From CAWCAL01 sp963695075 (GTDB lineage Bacteria; Actinomycetota; Acidimicrobiia; Acidimicrobiales; CAWCAL01): a DNA stretch of 64,000 nt. Within the stretch, counting starts at the first letter, position 1. Each line of letters begins with the position of its first letter. This document shows, one piece after another, positions 17,441 through 26,394 of this stretch. The stretch spans positions 372,001 through 436,000 of the forward strand of contig CAVOFR010000005.1 in NCBI GenBank assembly GCA_963695075.1, written 5' to 3'. A program made the translations under genes and the position numbers. Below the pieces are notes generated by a model. It had not been told where the DNA came from. It ran no database searches and worked only from the letters and a program-made list of their open reading frames with translations.

Positions 17441-19531
17441 GTGCCCAGCGACTCGTTCCCCCGCCAGCACGCGCGTACCCGCCGATTCACGCTCGGGGCG
17501 CCCCGGTCGTTCACGGTGTCGCCCGACGATCGGCGCGTCGTGTTCCTGCGCTCCCACGCCGGCGATGACGCCGTCAACTGTCTCTGGATGCTCGACCTGG
17601 AGGACGGCGACGAACGCCTCGTGGTCGACCCCGGCCGGATCGGAGCCGACGATACCGGTCTTCCCGCCGAGGAGCGGGCCCGTCGCGAGCGCCTCCGGGA
17701 GTCGGGCGGCGGCATCACCGCTTACGCCACCGACACCGAGGTGACCAGAGCCGGGTTCGCTCTGGCCGGCCGGCTGTTCCGAGTGGACCTTCTCGCCCGG
17801 GAACCGGAGTGTGTGCCGGTCCCCGGGGGCGTGAACGTGTTCGACCCGAGGCTCGATCCCACCGGCGCCCGGATGGCGTTCGTCCGCGACGACGCCCTGT
17901 TCGTCGTCGAGCTCGACGGCTCCGAGCCCTCCGTGCTGTGTGCCGAGCCCGAAGCCCCGACGGTGTCGTGGGGCTCGGCCGAGTTCGTAGCCGCCGAGGA
18001 GATGGGCCGACTGCGGGGGTTCTGGTGGTCGCCGGAGGGCGACCGTCTGCTCGTGGCGCGCGTCGACACGGATCCGGTCGACACCTGGCACATCGCTTCA
18101 CCCGTCACCCCGTGGCAGGAGCCGAGGCCGATTCGCTACCCGGCGGCCGGTACGGCCAACGCCACCGTCAGCCTGTGGCTGGTCGAGCCGGACGGAACGC
18201 GCACCGAGGTCCGCTGGGATCGCGACCGGTACGAGTACCTGGCCCGGGTTCTCTGGGAGGCCGAGCGCCCGCTCATCTCGGTGCAGTCCCGCGACCAGCG
18301 GTCGGTGGCGATGCTCGACGTCGACCCGCGGTCGGGTGGCACCTCGGAGCGCCACCGCCAACAGGACGATGCCTGGGTCGAGCTCGTCGCCGGTACGCCT
18401 GCGTGGGCGGGCGACCGGCTCGTCACGGTCGCCGACGACGCGACGACCCGGCGGGTCCACCTCGACGATCGGCCGGCAACGCCGGAAGGGCTACAGGTGC
18501 AGTCGGTCGTCTCAGCCGACGCCGACACCGTCCGATTCCTGGCAACCGATGATCCCACCCAGCTGCACGTCTTCGAGCTGACGCTCGGCGACGGCACCGT
18601 CAGACCGCTGACGGAATCGCCGGGCATCCACGGAGCGGTGGCCGGCTCCGGGACGATCGTCGTGACCGCGGCGTCACTAGACCGCGACGGCACCAGTGTC
18701 GAGGTTCGGGCGGCCGACGGGGCCCCGCCCGTGCTCATTGCGTCGCGAGCCGAGACGCCGTCGATTCGCCCCCGTCCGCAACTGTTCGCGGTGGGGGAGC
18801 GGCGCATCCAGGTCGCGGTACTGCATCCCGACGGGCCGACCGATGGCCCCCTGCCGGTTCTGCTCGACCCATACGGCGGACCGCACGCCTTGCGGGTGCA
18901 GCAGGCCCGGGCCGCATTCGCCGTGCCCCAGTGGTTCGCCGACCAGGGCTTCGTCGTGGTGGTGGCCGATGGGCGTGGCACGCCCCTGCGGGGACCGGCA
19001 TGGGAGCGCGAGGTACACGGTGATCTGGCCGGCCCCACACTCGACGACCAGATCGATGCGCTCCTGGGGGTCGCTGAGCGGGACGACCGTCTGGACCTGG
19101 GCAGAGTGGCGATCAGGGGCTGGTCGTTCGGTGGCTACCTGGCCGCGCTTGCCGTGCTCCGACGGTCCGACATCTTCCATGCGGCGATCGCCGGGGCGCC
19201 GGTCACCGAGTGGCGCCTCTATGACACGCACTACACCGAGCGCTACCTGGGCCACCCGACCGACACGGGCGACGTGTACGACGCCAACAGCCTCATCCCG
19301 CTCGCCGGCCGGCTCGAACGTCCGCTGATGCTCATCCACGGACTGGCCGACGACAACGTGGTGGCGGCGCACACCCTCGAGCTGTCACGCGCCCTACTCG
19401 AGGCGGGACGACCGCACGAGGTGCTCCCCCTGAGCGGTGTGACGCACATGACGCCGCAGGAGTCGGTGGCCGAGAACCTGCTTCGGCTCCAGGTCGACTT
19501 CCTGCGACGGGCGCTGCCTCGGTCTTCGTGA
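17441..19531 (+). CDS. S9-family prolyl oligopeptidase/dipeptidyl-peptidase-IV-like peptidase
   Basis: A 696-residue serine peptidase with an N-terminal beta-propeller (about 1-440) and a C-terminal alpha/beta hydrolase domain. The catalytic triad is visible: Ser562 in GWSFGGYLA, Asp637 in HGLADDNV, and His669 in SGVTHMTP. The region MGRLRGFWWSPEGDRLL in the propeller and PVTEWRLYDTHYTERYLG in the hydrolase are characteristic of the DPP-IV subgroup. No signal peptide or anchor is present, so it is probably a cytoplasmic peptide-degrading enzyme. The GTG start is set by TAGGAG eight bases upstream. Confidence 0.92.
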   Translation: MPSDSFPRQHARTRRFTLGAPRSFTVSPDDRRVVFLRSHAGDDAVNCLWMLDLEDGDERLVVDPGRIGADDTGLPAEERARRERLRESGGGITAYATDTEVTRAGFALAGRLFRVDLLAREPECVPVPGGVNVFDPRLDPTGARMAFVRDDALFVVELDGSEPSVLCAEPEAPTVSWGSAEFVAAEEMGRLRGFWWSPEGDRLLVARVDTDPVDTWHIASPVTPWQEPRPIRYPAAGTANATVSLWLVEPDGTRTEVRWDRDRYEYLARVLWEAERPLISVQSRDQRSVAMLDVDPRSGGTSERHRQQDDAWVELVAGTPAWAGDRLVTVADDATTRRVHLDDRPATPEGLQVQSVVSADADTVRFLATDDPTQLHVFELTLGDGTVRPLTESPGIHGAVAGSGTIVVTAASLDRDGTSVEVRAADGAPPVLIASRAETPSIRPRPQLFAVGERRIQVAVLHPDGPTDGPLPVLLDPYGGPHALRVQQARAAFAVPQWFADQGFVVVVADGRGTPLRGPAWEREVHGDLAGPTLDDQIDALLGVAERDDRLDLGRVAIRGWSFGGYLAALAVLRRSDIFHAAIAGAPVTEWRLYDTHYTERYLGHPTDTGDVYDANSLIPLAGRLERPLMLIHGLADDNVVAAHTLELSRALLEAGRPHEVLPLSGVTHMTPQESVAENLLRLQVDFLRRALPRSS

Positions 19532-19547
19532 CCCGGACCGGGACGGC

Positions 19548-20132
19548 TCAGGCGGCGAGGTTGCCGGCGGCGAACTCCCAGTTGATCAGGTGCTCGATGT
19601 AGGTCTCGACATAGGCGGGGCGAGCGTTCTGGTAGTCGAGGTAGTAGGCGTGTTCCCAGACGTCGATGGTGAGCAGTGCCGTCTTGCCGTGCTTGAGAGG
19701 GGTGTCGGCATCATCGGTGTTCATGATGGCGAGACCGTCGCCCTCCTTGACGAGCCAGGTCCAACCGGAGCCGAAGTTCGTCTTGGCGCTGGTGGCGAAC
19801 TGCTCACGGAAGGCGTCGGCACCACCGAAGGAGGCGTCGATGGCAGCGGCGAGGTCGCCCGACGGGTCGCCACCTCCGGAGGGGCTCATGCTGTTCCAGT
19901 AGAAGGTGTGGTTCCAGACCTGGGCGGCGTTGTTGAACATGCCCCCGGGGCCGGCGGCAGCGATGATTTCCTCGAGCGAGCTGTCGGCGTGTTCGGTGCC
20001 TTCGATCAGGCCGTTGAGGTTGTTGACGTAGGCCGCATGATGCTTGCCGTAGTGGAAGCCGATGGTGCGGTCCGAGATGTGCGGGGCGAGCGCGTCATCG
20101 GAATAGGGCAGGGCGGGAAGTTCGATGGCCAT
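19548..20132 (-). CDS. sodB: Superoxide dismutase, iron/manganese type
   Basis: Fe/Mn superoxide dismutase of 194 residues, converting superoxide to peroxide and oxygen in the cytoplasm. Metal ligands are visible as His27 (HYGKHH), His75 (QVWNHTFYW) and the Asp and His in DVWEHAYY near residues 157-161. The sequence FNNAAQVWNHTFYWNSMSP and the Gln at 71 favour the iron form, but metal choice is not certain from sequence. The start is backed by the ribosome-binding site GGAGAAAC. It converges with the peptidase gene, 16 bases apart. Confidence 0.96.
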   Translation of the reverse strand: MAIELPALPYSDDALAPHISDRTIGFHYGKHHAAYVNNLNGLIEGTEHADSSLEEIIAAAGPGGMFNNAAQVWNHTFYWNSMSPSGGGDPSGDLAAAIDASFGGADAFREQFATSAKTNFGSGWTWLVKEGDGLAIMNTDDADTPLKHGKTALLTIDVWEHAYYLDYQNARPAYVETYIEHLINWEFAAGNLAA

Positions 20133-20230
20133 GTTTCTCCTTGTGTCCCGGCGGTCGCCCGGGTCACGGTCACGTTGATTCTTGCGGCGAGCGTATCCGG
20201 ATGAACGGGCAACCCCGCCAGGCTCGTCAC

Positions 20231-20806
20231 TCAGGGGCGGCGGCCGAAGAGTTGGAGCATGCGGGTGCGGGGATCGGCGTCGGGGGCCGACGGGATCGGC
20301 GGATCGAAGTAGTCGCCCATCGCGCCCAGCAGCGGTTTCCATTCTTCGCCCCAGGCGAGGCAGGCCTCGACGAGTCGGGTCGGCTGCTCTTCGGACTGCC
20401 CGGTGGCGTGGGCCAGGTCCCAGGCGTGTACGACCAGGTCGACGATCCGCTGCTTGACGTACTCGGCGCCCGGCAGGTCGCCGAATGAGAGGTGCACCGT
20501 GCGCTGCATCGCGCCGTCCTGCTCGACCGCCAGGTCTGCCGGCTCGACGGTGGCCTGCCATGCCGATTTCGGGTCTCGTCCGAGCACGTCCCCGTCGAAG
20601 CGGTCACCCACCGAGGCGATGGTCCCGCCCGCCATCAGGGGAGGCACCCAGAGATTCTCGACGACGTTGTGAGCCAACAGGTCACGGACCGACCAATCGG
20701 TGCAGGGCGTGGGTCGGTCCCACGCGTCGTCGGGCACGGCGGCCACCAATGCCGAGAACTGCTCGCTCGCCTCCCGGTGGAGTCGGGGAATGTCGGTGTC
20801 GTCCAT
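20231..20806 (-). CDS. DinB-fold TIGR03086-type protein (mycothiol-enzyme-like)
   Basis: A 191-residue four-helix DinB/mycothiol-maleylpyruvate-isomerase N-domain protein. Characteristic features are TPCTDWSVRDLLAHNVVENLW near residues 31-51 and the later DLVVHAWDLAHATGQ, in which two of the histidines bind the metal. Family members use or transfer mycothiol, the actinobacterial thiol, but the reaction of this subgroup is unknown. The ATG at 20806 was chosen because the DinB helix starts just after it; the upstream extension of the frame only reads through the palindrome at 20826-20860. It sits downstream of the wax-ester synthase on the same strand. Confidence 0.85.
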   Translation of the reverse strand: MDDTDIPRLHREASEQFSALVAAVPDDAWDRPTPCTDWSVRDLLAHNVVENLWVPPLMAGGTIASVGDRFDGDVLGRDPKSAWQATVEPADLAVEQDGAMQRTVHLSFGDLPGAEYVKQRIVDLVVHAWDLAHATGQSEEQPTRLVEACLAWGEEWKPLLGAMGDYFDPPIPSAPDADPRTRMLQLFGRRP

Positions 20807-20825
20807 CGCGACCGATCGTATCGTC

Positions 20826-20860
20826 AGTGCGTTCGGGGTCTGTCCCCGATAACGCACTCA
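20826..20860. repeat. Palindrome, GTGCGTT family, copy 2
   Basis: AGTGCGTTCGGGG (20826-20838), loop TCTGT, then CCCCGATAACGCACT (20844-20858) form a hairpin with a two-base AT bulge. The element is in the opposite orientation to the copies at 14965 and 29429. Its right end TCA is the stop codon of the minus-strand wax-ester synthase. It lies between two genes in tandem, not convergent, so it would end the upstream transcript or set its 3' end. Confidence 0.85.
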
Positions 20861-22243
20861 GACCAGCTTGCGCAGCTCGGCCACGGACCCCTCGATGCCG
20901 CGGGTCAGGACGCCGATATCGGGCACGGACTCGTAGTCGCCGGTCACGCCGAACGCGACGCGACCGTCGTAGGAGAGGATGGCGATACCGATGCGCGTTC
21001 CGTGGAGGATGGGGACGAAGGGGTAGTAGCCGACCATGCGACGGCCGAGCGCGTAGAGCGGGACCTGCGGCCCGGGCACATTGGTCGTGACGGTGTTGAT
21101 CGACCTCTGGCCCAGCCGAGCCATCAGCTGGATCGTCGCACGACTTCCGAGCGCGATCATTCCGGGGAAGGCCAGGTCGGCCAGGTCGGTGATCGCCTCG
21201 CCCACCTCGGCCTCGTGTGATGCCTTGAGCTCCGTCATCTGTTCGCACACCGCCGCGAACCGGGCTCGAGGATCGGCGACCCCGACGGGGAGCTCGGCGA
21301 TCATGCCGGAGACCCGGTTGTTGAACTCGCCGTGGTGGTCCTCGGTCCGCACCGAGACGGGAACGAGCGTCCGGATGCTGTGCTCGTCGGGCGTCTCGTC
21401 GCGCGTCTCGAGCAGGAAGCGGAAGCCGCCGGCGATGACGGTGAGCAGGACGTCGTTGACGGTGCCACCGAGCGCGTTCTTTATCGCCTTGATGTCGTCG
21501 AGGGAGATCACCGTCCAGTCCCAACGGCGATGCGGCCCGATGGGCCCGTCGAAGGAGGCGGGATGGGTCGACTTCATCGTGTCGGTGACCGCGACGACGG
21601 CGTGTTCGACGTCGCGGGCCCCGGACAACCACTTGTCGGGGCGCACCAGCGTCGACGCGAGGCCGCCGGTCCGGCGGGCGAGGTTCCCGAGGAAGCCCCC
21701 GACCGCGTCCACCATCAGTCGCAGATCATCGGGTCGATCGCTCGGCGTCCAGGGTTCGATCTCGGCCAGAGGAGCGTCGGGGTCGTAGTCCAGCAGTGCC
21801 GCCATCATCTCGACCCCCGAGATGCCGTCCACCATGCTGTGGTGCACCTTGGTGATCACGGCCCATCCGTCGTCGTGGAGTCCCTCGACCAGCCAGGACT
21901 CCCACAACGGGCGGGAACGATCCAGCGGTTGCGACATGATCCGACCCACCAGACGGGCGAGCTGCTCCTCGCCGCCCGGCGAGGGGAGCGCGGTGTGACG
22001 CAAGTGGTAGTCGAGGTTGAAATGGGGATCGTCGATCCAGACCGGACGCCCGAAGCCGAGCGGAACCCCGTGGACCTTCTGGCGATAGCGAGGTACGAGT
22101 GGCAGCTTCGACTCGGTCATCGCCTGGAATTCGCCGAGCGTCGGCATCGGTGCCTCGAAGACCGCGCACGCGCCGATGTGCATGTGGACGACGCCGTCCT
22201 CGAGGTGGAGGAACTCGGCGTCGAGCGTGCTCATGTGCTCCAT
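20858..22243 (-). CDS. Wax ester synthase/diacylglycerol acyltransferase (WS/DGAT)
   Basis: A 461-residue acyltransferase that esterifies fatty alcohols or diacylglycerol with acyl-CoA to make storage lipid. The catalytic motif HHSMVDGISG (HHxxxDG, about residues 133-142) is intact. Other family signatures are PLWESWLVEGL near 110-120 and NTVTTNVPGP in the C-terminal half, followed by a conserved FVPIL region. There is no signal peptide; these enzymes associate peripherally with the membrane. The ATG at 22243 has GGAGGT five bases upstream, better support than the in-frame ATG nine bases later. The stop codon lies in the palindrome at 20826-20860. Confidence 0.93.
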   Translation of the reverse strand: MEHMSTLDAEFLHLEDGVVHMHIGACAVFEAPMPTLGEFQAMTESKLPLVPRYRQKVHGVPLGFGRPVWIDDPHFNLDYHLRHTALPSPGGEEQLARLVGRIMSQPLDRSRPLWESWLVEGLHDDGWAVITKVHHSMVDGISGVEMMAALLDYDPDAPLAEIEPWTPSDRPDDLRLMVDAVGGFLGNLARRTGGLASTLVRPDKWLSGARDVEHAVVAVTDTMKSTHPASFDGPIGPHRRWDWTVISLDDIKAIKNALGGTVNDVLLTVIAGGFRFLLETRDETPDEHSIRTLVPVSVRTEDHHGEFNNRVSGMIAELPVGVADPRARFAAVCEQMTELKASHEAEVGEAITDLADLAFPGMIALGSRATIQLMARLGQRSINTVTTNVPGPQVPLYALGRRMVGYYPFVPILHGTRIGIAILSYDGRVAFGVTGDYESVPDIGVLTRGIEGSVAELRKLV

Positions 22244-22461
22244 TGCGCACCTCCGGGTCGGTGGCCGCTGACCGATGCCGTGAAGCAGCTCCCGATCAGA
22301 GTAGGGAGGGTTGGACGATGGACCTGACCGTAGCGCTCGAAGCTGAGGTGCTGCCTGGTCGGAGCGGCCGCGCCGTTCGACGGTACGCTCGGTGACGCTG
22401 GAAACCCGGGCGATCTGCGATACTCGTCCCGGCTGAACCCTTCCGCGCTGCCCCCACCACC

Positions 22462-23052
22462 TTGTCTGTCACCGACGTCTCGACGTTCCTCGCCCTTCTG
22501 GCTCTGGCTTCCGCGGCCGGAGCGATCGGGGTGGTCGTGGCCACGCTGGTGGGAGGTGAAGCGGCCGCTTCGGTGAAGCGCTCGGCCCTGCCGCTCGCCG
22601 CCATGGTCGCCGTCGTGAGCACGCTGGGATCGCTCTACTACAGCGAGGTGGCCCACTTCGTGCCCTGCCGGTTGTGTTGGTTCCAACGGATCGCCATGTA
22701 TCCGATGGCGGTGGTGCTGCCCATCGCCGCGATCCGGCGCGACATCGGGATCCGCGTCTACATGATCGCCTTTCCCGTCGTCGGCCTGGGCATCTCCATC
22801 TACCACTACCTGGTGCAGCACGTCCCTTCGCTCCAGGGAGGGAGCAGTTGTGACCCGACGGCGCCGTGTTCGGCCATCTACGTCGAGACCTTCGACTTCG
22901 TCACCATTCCCTTCATGGCGGGGTCCGGCTTCCTGTTGATCGCCACCCTCCTCGCGTCGACCTGGCGAGGCGGCGATACCGTCACCCGGGCCGCGGACGA
23001 ATCCGCCGCCAACGAATCCCCCGCCAACGAATCCGAGAGGACCGGCTCATGA
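22462..23052 (+). CDS. Disulfide bond formation protein, DsbB/BdbC family
   Basis: A 196-residue membrane protein with about five helices that reoxidises thiol oxidases using quinone. The quinone-side redox pair is CRLCW in VPCRLCWFQRIAMYPMAVV, and the external pair is in SSCDPTAPCSAIY. The last 30 residues form a charged tail containing a repeated (A)NES. The start is a TTG, chosen because the first helix (VSTFLALLALASAAGAIGVV) would be lost with the next ATG at 22603. The gene overlaps the thioredoxin-like gene by ATGA, so the two form a redox pair: this is the membrane oxidase and the next product its likely thiol partner. Confidence 0.9.
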   Translation: MSVTDVSTFLALLALASAAGAIGVVVATLVGGEAAASVKRSALPLAAMVAVVSTLGSLYYSEVAHFVPCRLCWFQRIAMYPMAVVLPIAAIRRDIGIRVYMIAFPVVGLGISIYHYLVQHVPSLQGGSSCDPTAPCSAIYVETFDFVTIPFMAGSGFLLIATLLASTWRGGDTVTRAADESAANESPANESERTGS

Positions 23053-23756
23053 GCCCAACCCAGTCCGAGAGTCGCAACCTGATCCCCTGGGTCCTCGGCG
23101 GCGTGGCGGTGCTCGCCATCCTGGCCGTCGTCATCGTCGGCGTCGGCGGGGGCGACGACGGCCCCGACCCGACGGCTCCGGTCGATGTGGCCGGTAGCCC
23201 GCTTCCACCCTTCGCCGAGGGCGCCGATGGATCGGTCGGGCTCCCGATCCCCGAGGTGTTCGGTGTGGACTTCGACGAAGCAGACGTGGAGATCAAGGCC
23301 GACGGAACGCCGAAGGCGATCGTGTTCCTGGCCCATTGGTGCCCACACTGCCAGCAGGAGGTGGCCGACATGACGAGCTTCCTCGACGACGGCGGCACCT
23401 TCCCCGAAGGCGTCGACATCGTCAGCGTCTCCACGTCGGTCGACCTGACGAGGGGGAACCCGCCGGAGGCGTGGCTGGCCGACGCGGGCTGGCCGTATCC
23501 GGTCGTGCGGGACGACGGCAACAACACGGTCGCCGGCGCCTACGGCATGGCCGGGACCCCGTTCTGGGTCTTCGCCGACGGTGACGGCAACGTGGTGAAG
23601 CGGGCATCGGGCGCACAGGGGATCCCCGAGATCATCTCCACCATGGAGGGACTGGTCGTCACCCCGACGGACGCGGCGACCGATACCGCCGACGGGTCGG
23701 CCGAAACTGGAGCCGAAGCTGGAGTCGAAGCTCCGGCCGAAGCTGGAGCCGAGTAG
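23049..23756 (+). CDS. Membrane-anchored thioredoxin-fold protein (DsbA/TlpA-like)
   Basis: A 235-residue protein with one N-terminal helix (about 10-30, LIPWVLGGVAVLAILAVVIV) and an exported thioredoxin domain. The active site is CPHC in LAHWCPHCQQEV, and the cis-proline loop is MAGTPFWVF. CPHC is the DsbA-type dipeptide, which favours an oxidising role with the coupled DsbB-type protein. The C-terminal 20 residues are a low-complexity tail of imperfect AEAG/VEAP repeats. Its ATG overlaps the dsbB stop. A GC-rich hairpin at 23757-23773 follows the stop codon. Confidence 0.9.
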   Translation: MSPTQSESRNLIPWVLGGVAVLAILAVVIVGVGGGDDGPDPTAPVDVAGSPLPPFAEGADGSVGLPIPEVFGVDFDEADVEIKADGTPKAIVFLAHWCPHCQQEVADMTSFLDDGGTFPEGVDIVSVSTSVDLTRGNPPEAWLADAGWPYPVVRDDGNNTVAGAYGMAGTPFWVFADGDGNVVKRASGAQGIPEIISTMEGLVVTPTDAATDTADGSAETGAEAGVEAPAEAGAE

Positions 23757-23773
23757 CCGGCCGGAACGGCCGG
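23757..23773. terminator. Bidirectional hairpin between convergent genes
   Basis: CCGGCCG-GAA-CGGCCGG forms a perfect seven-base-pair stem with a three-base loop directly after the thioredoxin stop codon and just before the convergent thiD stop at 23777. No T-tract follows on either side. A terminator role is inferred from position. Confidence 0.6.
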
Positions 23774-23776
23774 TGC

Positions 23777-24580
23777 TCAACCTCGATCGATCGGGTTGCT
23801 CGTGTGGGCCATCGGCCCGGTCTCACCGGAGCCGAGATCCCATGATGCCGAGACGGTGAGTTGGTGGTGGACGAACGCCTTGGCGTCCCGGACCGCGGCG
23901 ATCGGATCCTCGCCCCGGCCCAATCCGGCCGCGATCGCCGCGGCGAACGTGCAGCCGGACCCGTGCACGTTGCGCGTCGCGACGCGCGGCGCACTGATGC
24001 GCTCGGCCCCGTGAGGGGTGACGACCAGATCGGTGGCGTCGCCGGTCAGGTGTCCGCCGGTCACCACCATCACCTCCGGCCCCACCTCGGCCAGTTCGGC
24101 CGCGTGGGGGTCGACGTCGTCGAGCGAATCCAGTGGCCGCTGGAGCAGCACGGCCGCCTCGGCCAGGTTTGGCGTCGCCACCCGGGCGTGCCGTAGCAGC
24201 TCGCGATAGGCCGACTCGGCTCCGCTGTCCATCAGACGGCGCCGGTCGGTGGCCACCATGACCGGATCCACCACGAGGTTGGGGAGTCGGCCCCGGACGG
24301 CCCAGTGCGTGATGTCGCGGATGATCGAGGCCCGGCCGAGGAATCCGGTCTTGACCGATGCCACCTCGAGGTCATCGAGGACGGCGCCCAGCTGGGTGTC
24401 GAGAAACGACGGCTGGGTCAGGGTGACATCGTGGACTCCGGTCGTGTTCTGCGCGGTGAGCGCGGTGACCACACAGGTGCCATGGGTGCCGAGGGCCGAG
24501 AACGTCGCCAGGTCGGCCGCGATCCCTGCTCCGCCGGACGGGTCCACGCCCGCGATCGTGAGTACGACCGGCGGTGTCAA
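23777..24580 (-). CDS. thiD: Hydroxymethylpyrimidine/phosphomethylpyrimidine kinase
   Basis: A 267-residue ribokinase-family enzyme of thiamine synthesis that phosphorylates HMP and HMP-phosphate. Signatures are VLTIAGVDPSGGAGIAADL at the N-terminus, LPNLVVDPVMVATDRRRL, and the anion-hole motif VHGSGCTFAAAIAAGL near residues 207-222. The family's Gly-Ser-Gly-Cys is kept. The TTG start at 24580 overlaps the stop of the ABC permease gene (TTGA), so it is translated from the exporter mRNA. That is an unusual partner for thiD; no other thiamine gene is nearby. Longer readings upstream run inside the permease gene. Confidence 0.93.
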   Translation of the reverse strand: MTPPVVLTIAGVDPSGGAGIAADLATFSALGTHGTCVVTALTAQNTTGVHDVTLTQPSFLDTQLGAVLDDLEVASVKTGFLGRASIIRDITHWAVRGRLPNLVVDPVMVATDRRRLMDSGAESAYRELLRHARVATPNLAEAAVLLQRPLDSLDDVDPHAAELAEVGPEVMVVTGGHLTGDATDLVVTPHGAERISAPRVATRNVHGSGCTFAAAIAAGLGRGEDPIAAVRDAKAFVHHQLTVSASWDLGSGETGPMAHTSNPIDRG

Positions 24581-25383
24581 CGGAGATCCCGGGTGTCGAA
24601 CGAGCGGAGTCCGATGGCGGCCATGAAGATGCTGATTCCGATGGGGAGGAGCACAGCCTGCCATGTGAGGCCATGGACGAGTGCCCGGGCTTCGACGTAC
24701 CAGTGCCATGGCGTGACCCACTGGATGAGCCGCACCGCCGTCGACGTGCCGGCGCCTTCGGCCAGCCAGCCCACCACCGCCAGTCCGGTCGGGACCCCGA
24801 TCGCGGTCGCCCGTCGAGCACCGGTGGCTCCGAGCGTGAACGCGAGCACGCCGTGAGCGGCGGCCATGAGGAACACGGCCAGACCCACCGCGGCGAGATT
24901 GGTCAGCGACACGCCGGCCAACAGCTCGACGCTCGGGCCGATCGCAATGACCGAGACCACGGCCACCGCGCTCAGGCCGGCGACGAGGAGCAGTAGGGCG
25001 GCAAGGCGGGCTCCCGCCAGTTCGCCGCGGCCGACGGGGTGAGCAGCCGGAAGTTCGAGCAGTCCGTCGTCCTCGGCGCCGGCGATGGCCCGAGCCCCCA
25101 GCCCGATGGCGTAGATGAGCAGCAGGACCGGGCCGAGCGCCGAGAACCACCGGCTGTCCAGGTAACCGAGCGCCGAGCCGAGCGACAGGGAGGAGTCGAG
25201 TCCCATCATGGTCTTCAGGTTCTCGGGCAGGTTGGCGATCATGTCGTCCAGCTCGCTCTGGCCCCGGATCGTGGGGAAGGTGGCCGCCAGGAAGACGGTC
25301 TGGAGAACGATGCCGGCGGACCAGCCGAGGAATCCCCTTCGACGGTCGAGCAGGAACCGGCGGAACACCGGCCCGGAGATCAT
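24577..25383 (-). CDS. ABC-2-type exporter permease
   Basis: A 268-residue membrane protein with about six helices: for example near residues 18-33 (FLGWSAGIVLQTVFLA) and 83-102 (SALGPVLLLIYAIGLGARAI), and others through to a last one near VLLPIGISIFMAAIGL. It has the ABC-2 permease feel, including AGAEDDGLLELPAAHPVGR, a coupling-loop sequence typical of this exporter group. It overlaps its ATPase gene (ATGA at 25380-25383) and the thiD start, so ATPase-permease-thiD is one operon. The transported compound is unknown; relatives export antibiotics or lipids. The N-terminal extension upstream of the ATG is a shadow of the ATPase gene. Confidence 0.85.
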   Translation of the reverse strand: MISGPVFRRFLLDRRRGFLGWSAGIVLQTVFLAATFPTIRGQSELDDMIANLPENLKTMMGLDSSLSLGSALGYLDSRWFSALGPVLLLIYAIGLGARAIAGAEDDGLLELPAAHPVGRGELAGARLAALLLLVAGLSAVAVVSVIAIGPSVELLAGVSLTNLAAVGLAVFLMAAAHGVLAFTLGATGARRATAIGVPTGLAVVGWLAEGAGTSTAVRLIQWVTPWHWYVEARALVHGLTWQAVLLPIGISIFMAAIGLRSFDTRDLR

Positions 25384-26270
25384 TGGTAGAAGTCCATGAA
25401 GATCTCTTCGAGACCGGCTTCGGGAGTCGAGATCCGCTCGGGCTGGAGTGGAGCGACCGCCTGGAGGAACGGGCCCACCGGACCCTCCACCACGACGCGT
25501 ACGGTCCGGCCCCGTGCCTCGCACTGCACCACACCGGACGCCGCGGCGAGAACGGTGGTGTCGACGGGGTGCTCGAACTGCAGGTCGACATGCTGGCGGG
25601 CCCGAGCCCTGAGCTCCTCGACGGTCGCGTCGGCAGCGAGCCGACCGTCGCGCATGACGACGAGGCGCTGGGCCACCCGTTCGACCTCCTGGAGCATGTG
25701 CGACGAGAGGAAGACCGTCGTGCCCCGGGATCGCTCATCGAGGATGATCTCGGCGAACTCGGCCTGGAGCAGGGGATCGAGTCCGCTGGTGGGCTCGTCG
25801 AGGACGAGCAGTTCGGGACGGTGCATCAGGGCCTGGACGATCCCGACCTTGCGTCGGTTGCCGGTGCTGAGCTCCTCGGCCCTTCGACTCGTGTCCAGGT
25901 CGAACCGGTCGAGGAGCTCATCACGCCAGGCCGGGTCGATCCGAGGTCGCAGCGACGCGAAGAACCCCAGGTGGTCGGCCACCGTCCAGCGGGGCTCGAG
26001 GGCGAGGTCTCCCGGGAGGTAGCCGATCCGACGGCGGGTTTCGACGTCGGTCCCGGTCCGGCCGAAGACGAGTGCCGTTCCGCTCGACGGTCGGAGCAGT
26101 CCCAGCAGGACCCGAATCGTGGTCGTCTTGCCCGCCCCGTTCGGTCCGATGAACCCGAGCGTCTCGCCCGCCTCCAGGGTGAGGGAGAGGTCCTCCACGG
26201 CGACGACGTCGTCGAACCGCTTGGTGAGCCTTGAGATCTCGACGACCGGTGGGGGCATCAGCCGAGCCAT
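25380..26270 (-). CDS. ABC exporter ATP-binding protein
   Basis: A 296-residue ABC ATPase that drives the permease encoded downstream. Motifs in order are Walker A GPNGAGKTT (about 40-48), the signature LSTGNRRKVG where LSGGQ is normal, Walker B LLVLDEPTSGLDP and the switch H in LSSHML. The C-terminal 80 residues form the extra domain of the drug-exporter (CcmA/NodI-like) group. Two in-frame ATGs, at 26270 and 26258, are possible starts; I took the first. Upstream, between here and the sterol-desaturase-like gene, lies a 17-base triple repeat at 26395-26445. Confidence 0.92.
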   Translation of the reverse strand: MARLMPPPVVEISRLTKRFDDVVAVEDLSLTLEAGETLGFIGPNGAGKTTTIRVLLGLLRPSSGTALVFGRTGTDVETRRRIGYLPGDLALEPRWTVADHLGFFASLRPRIDPAWRDELLDRFDLDTSRRAEELSTGNRRKVGIVQALMHRPELLVLDEPTSGLDPLLQAEFAEIILDERSRGTTVFLSSHMLQEVERVAQRLVVMRDGRLAADATVEELRARARQHVDLQFEHPVDTTVLAAASGVVQCEARGRTVRVVVEGPVGPFLQAVAPLQPERISTPEAGLEEIFMDFYQ

Positions 26271-26394
26271 CGGCGGGTCGGGAGCTCTCCCGGTGGGAGC
26301 TCCTTCGGCTCGTCCATGGTCCAAGCGTGGCCCCGGGATGGTTGGTATGCAAACACCGGGGTACGACCTGACCGACTGTCCTCGAACGGGCCTG

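Noticed and set aside
22244..22461. Small gene in the gap between the wax-ester synthase and dsbB
   Set aside because: The only frame there, from an ATG at 22318, has 25 codons, no ribosome-binding site and no homology that I recognise. I see no RNA gene in the gap either.
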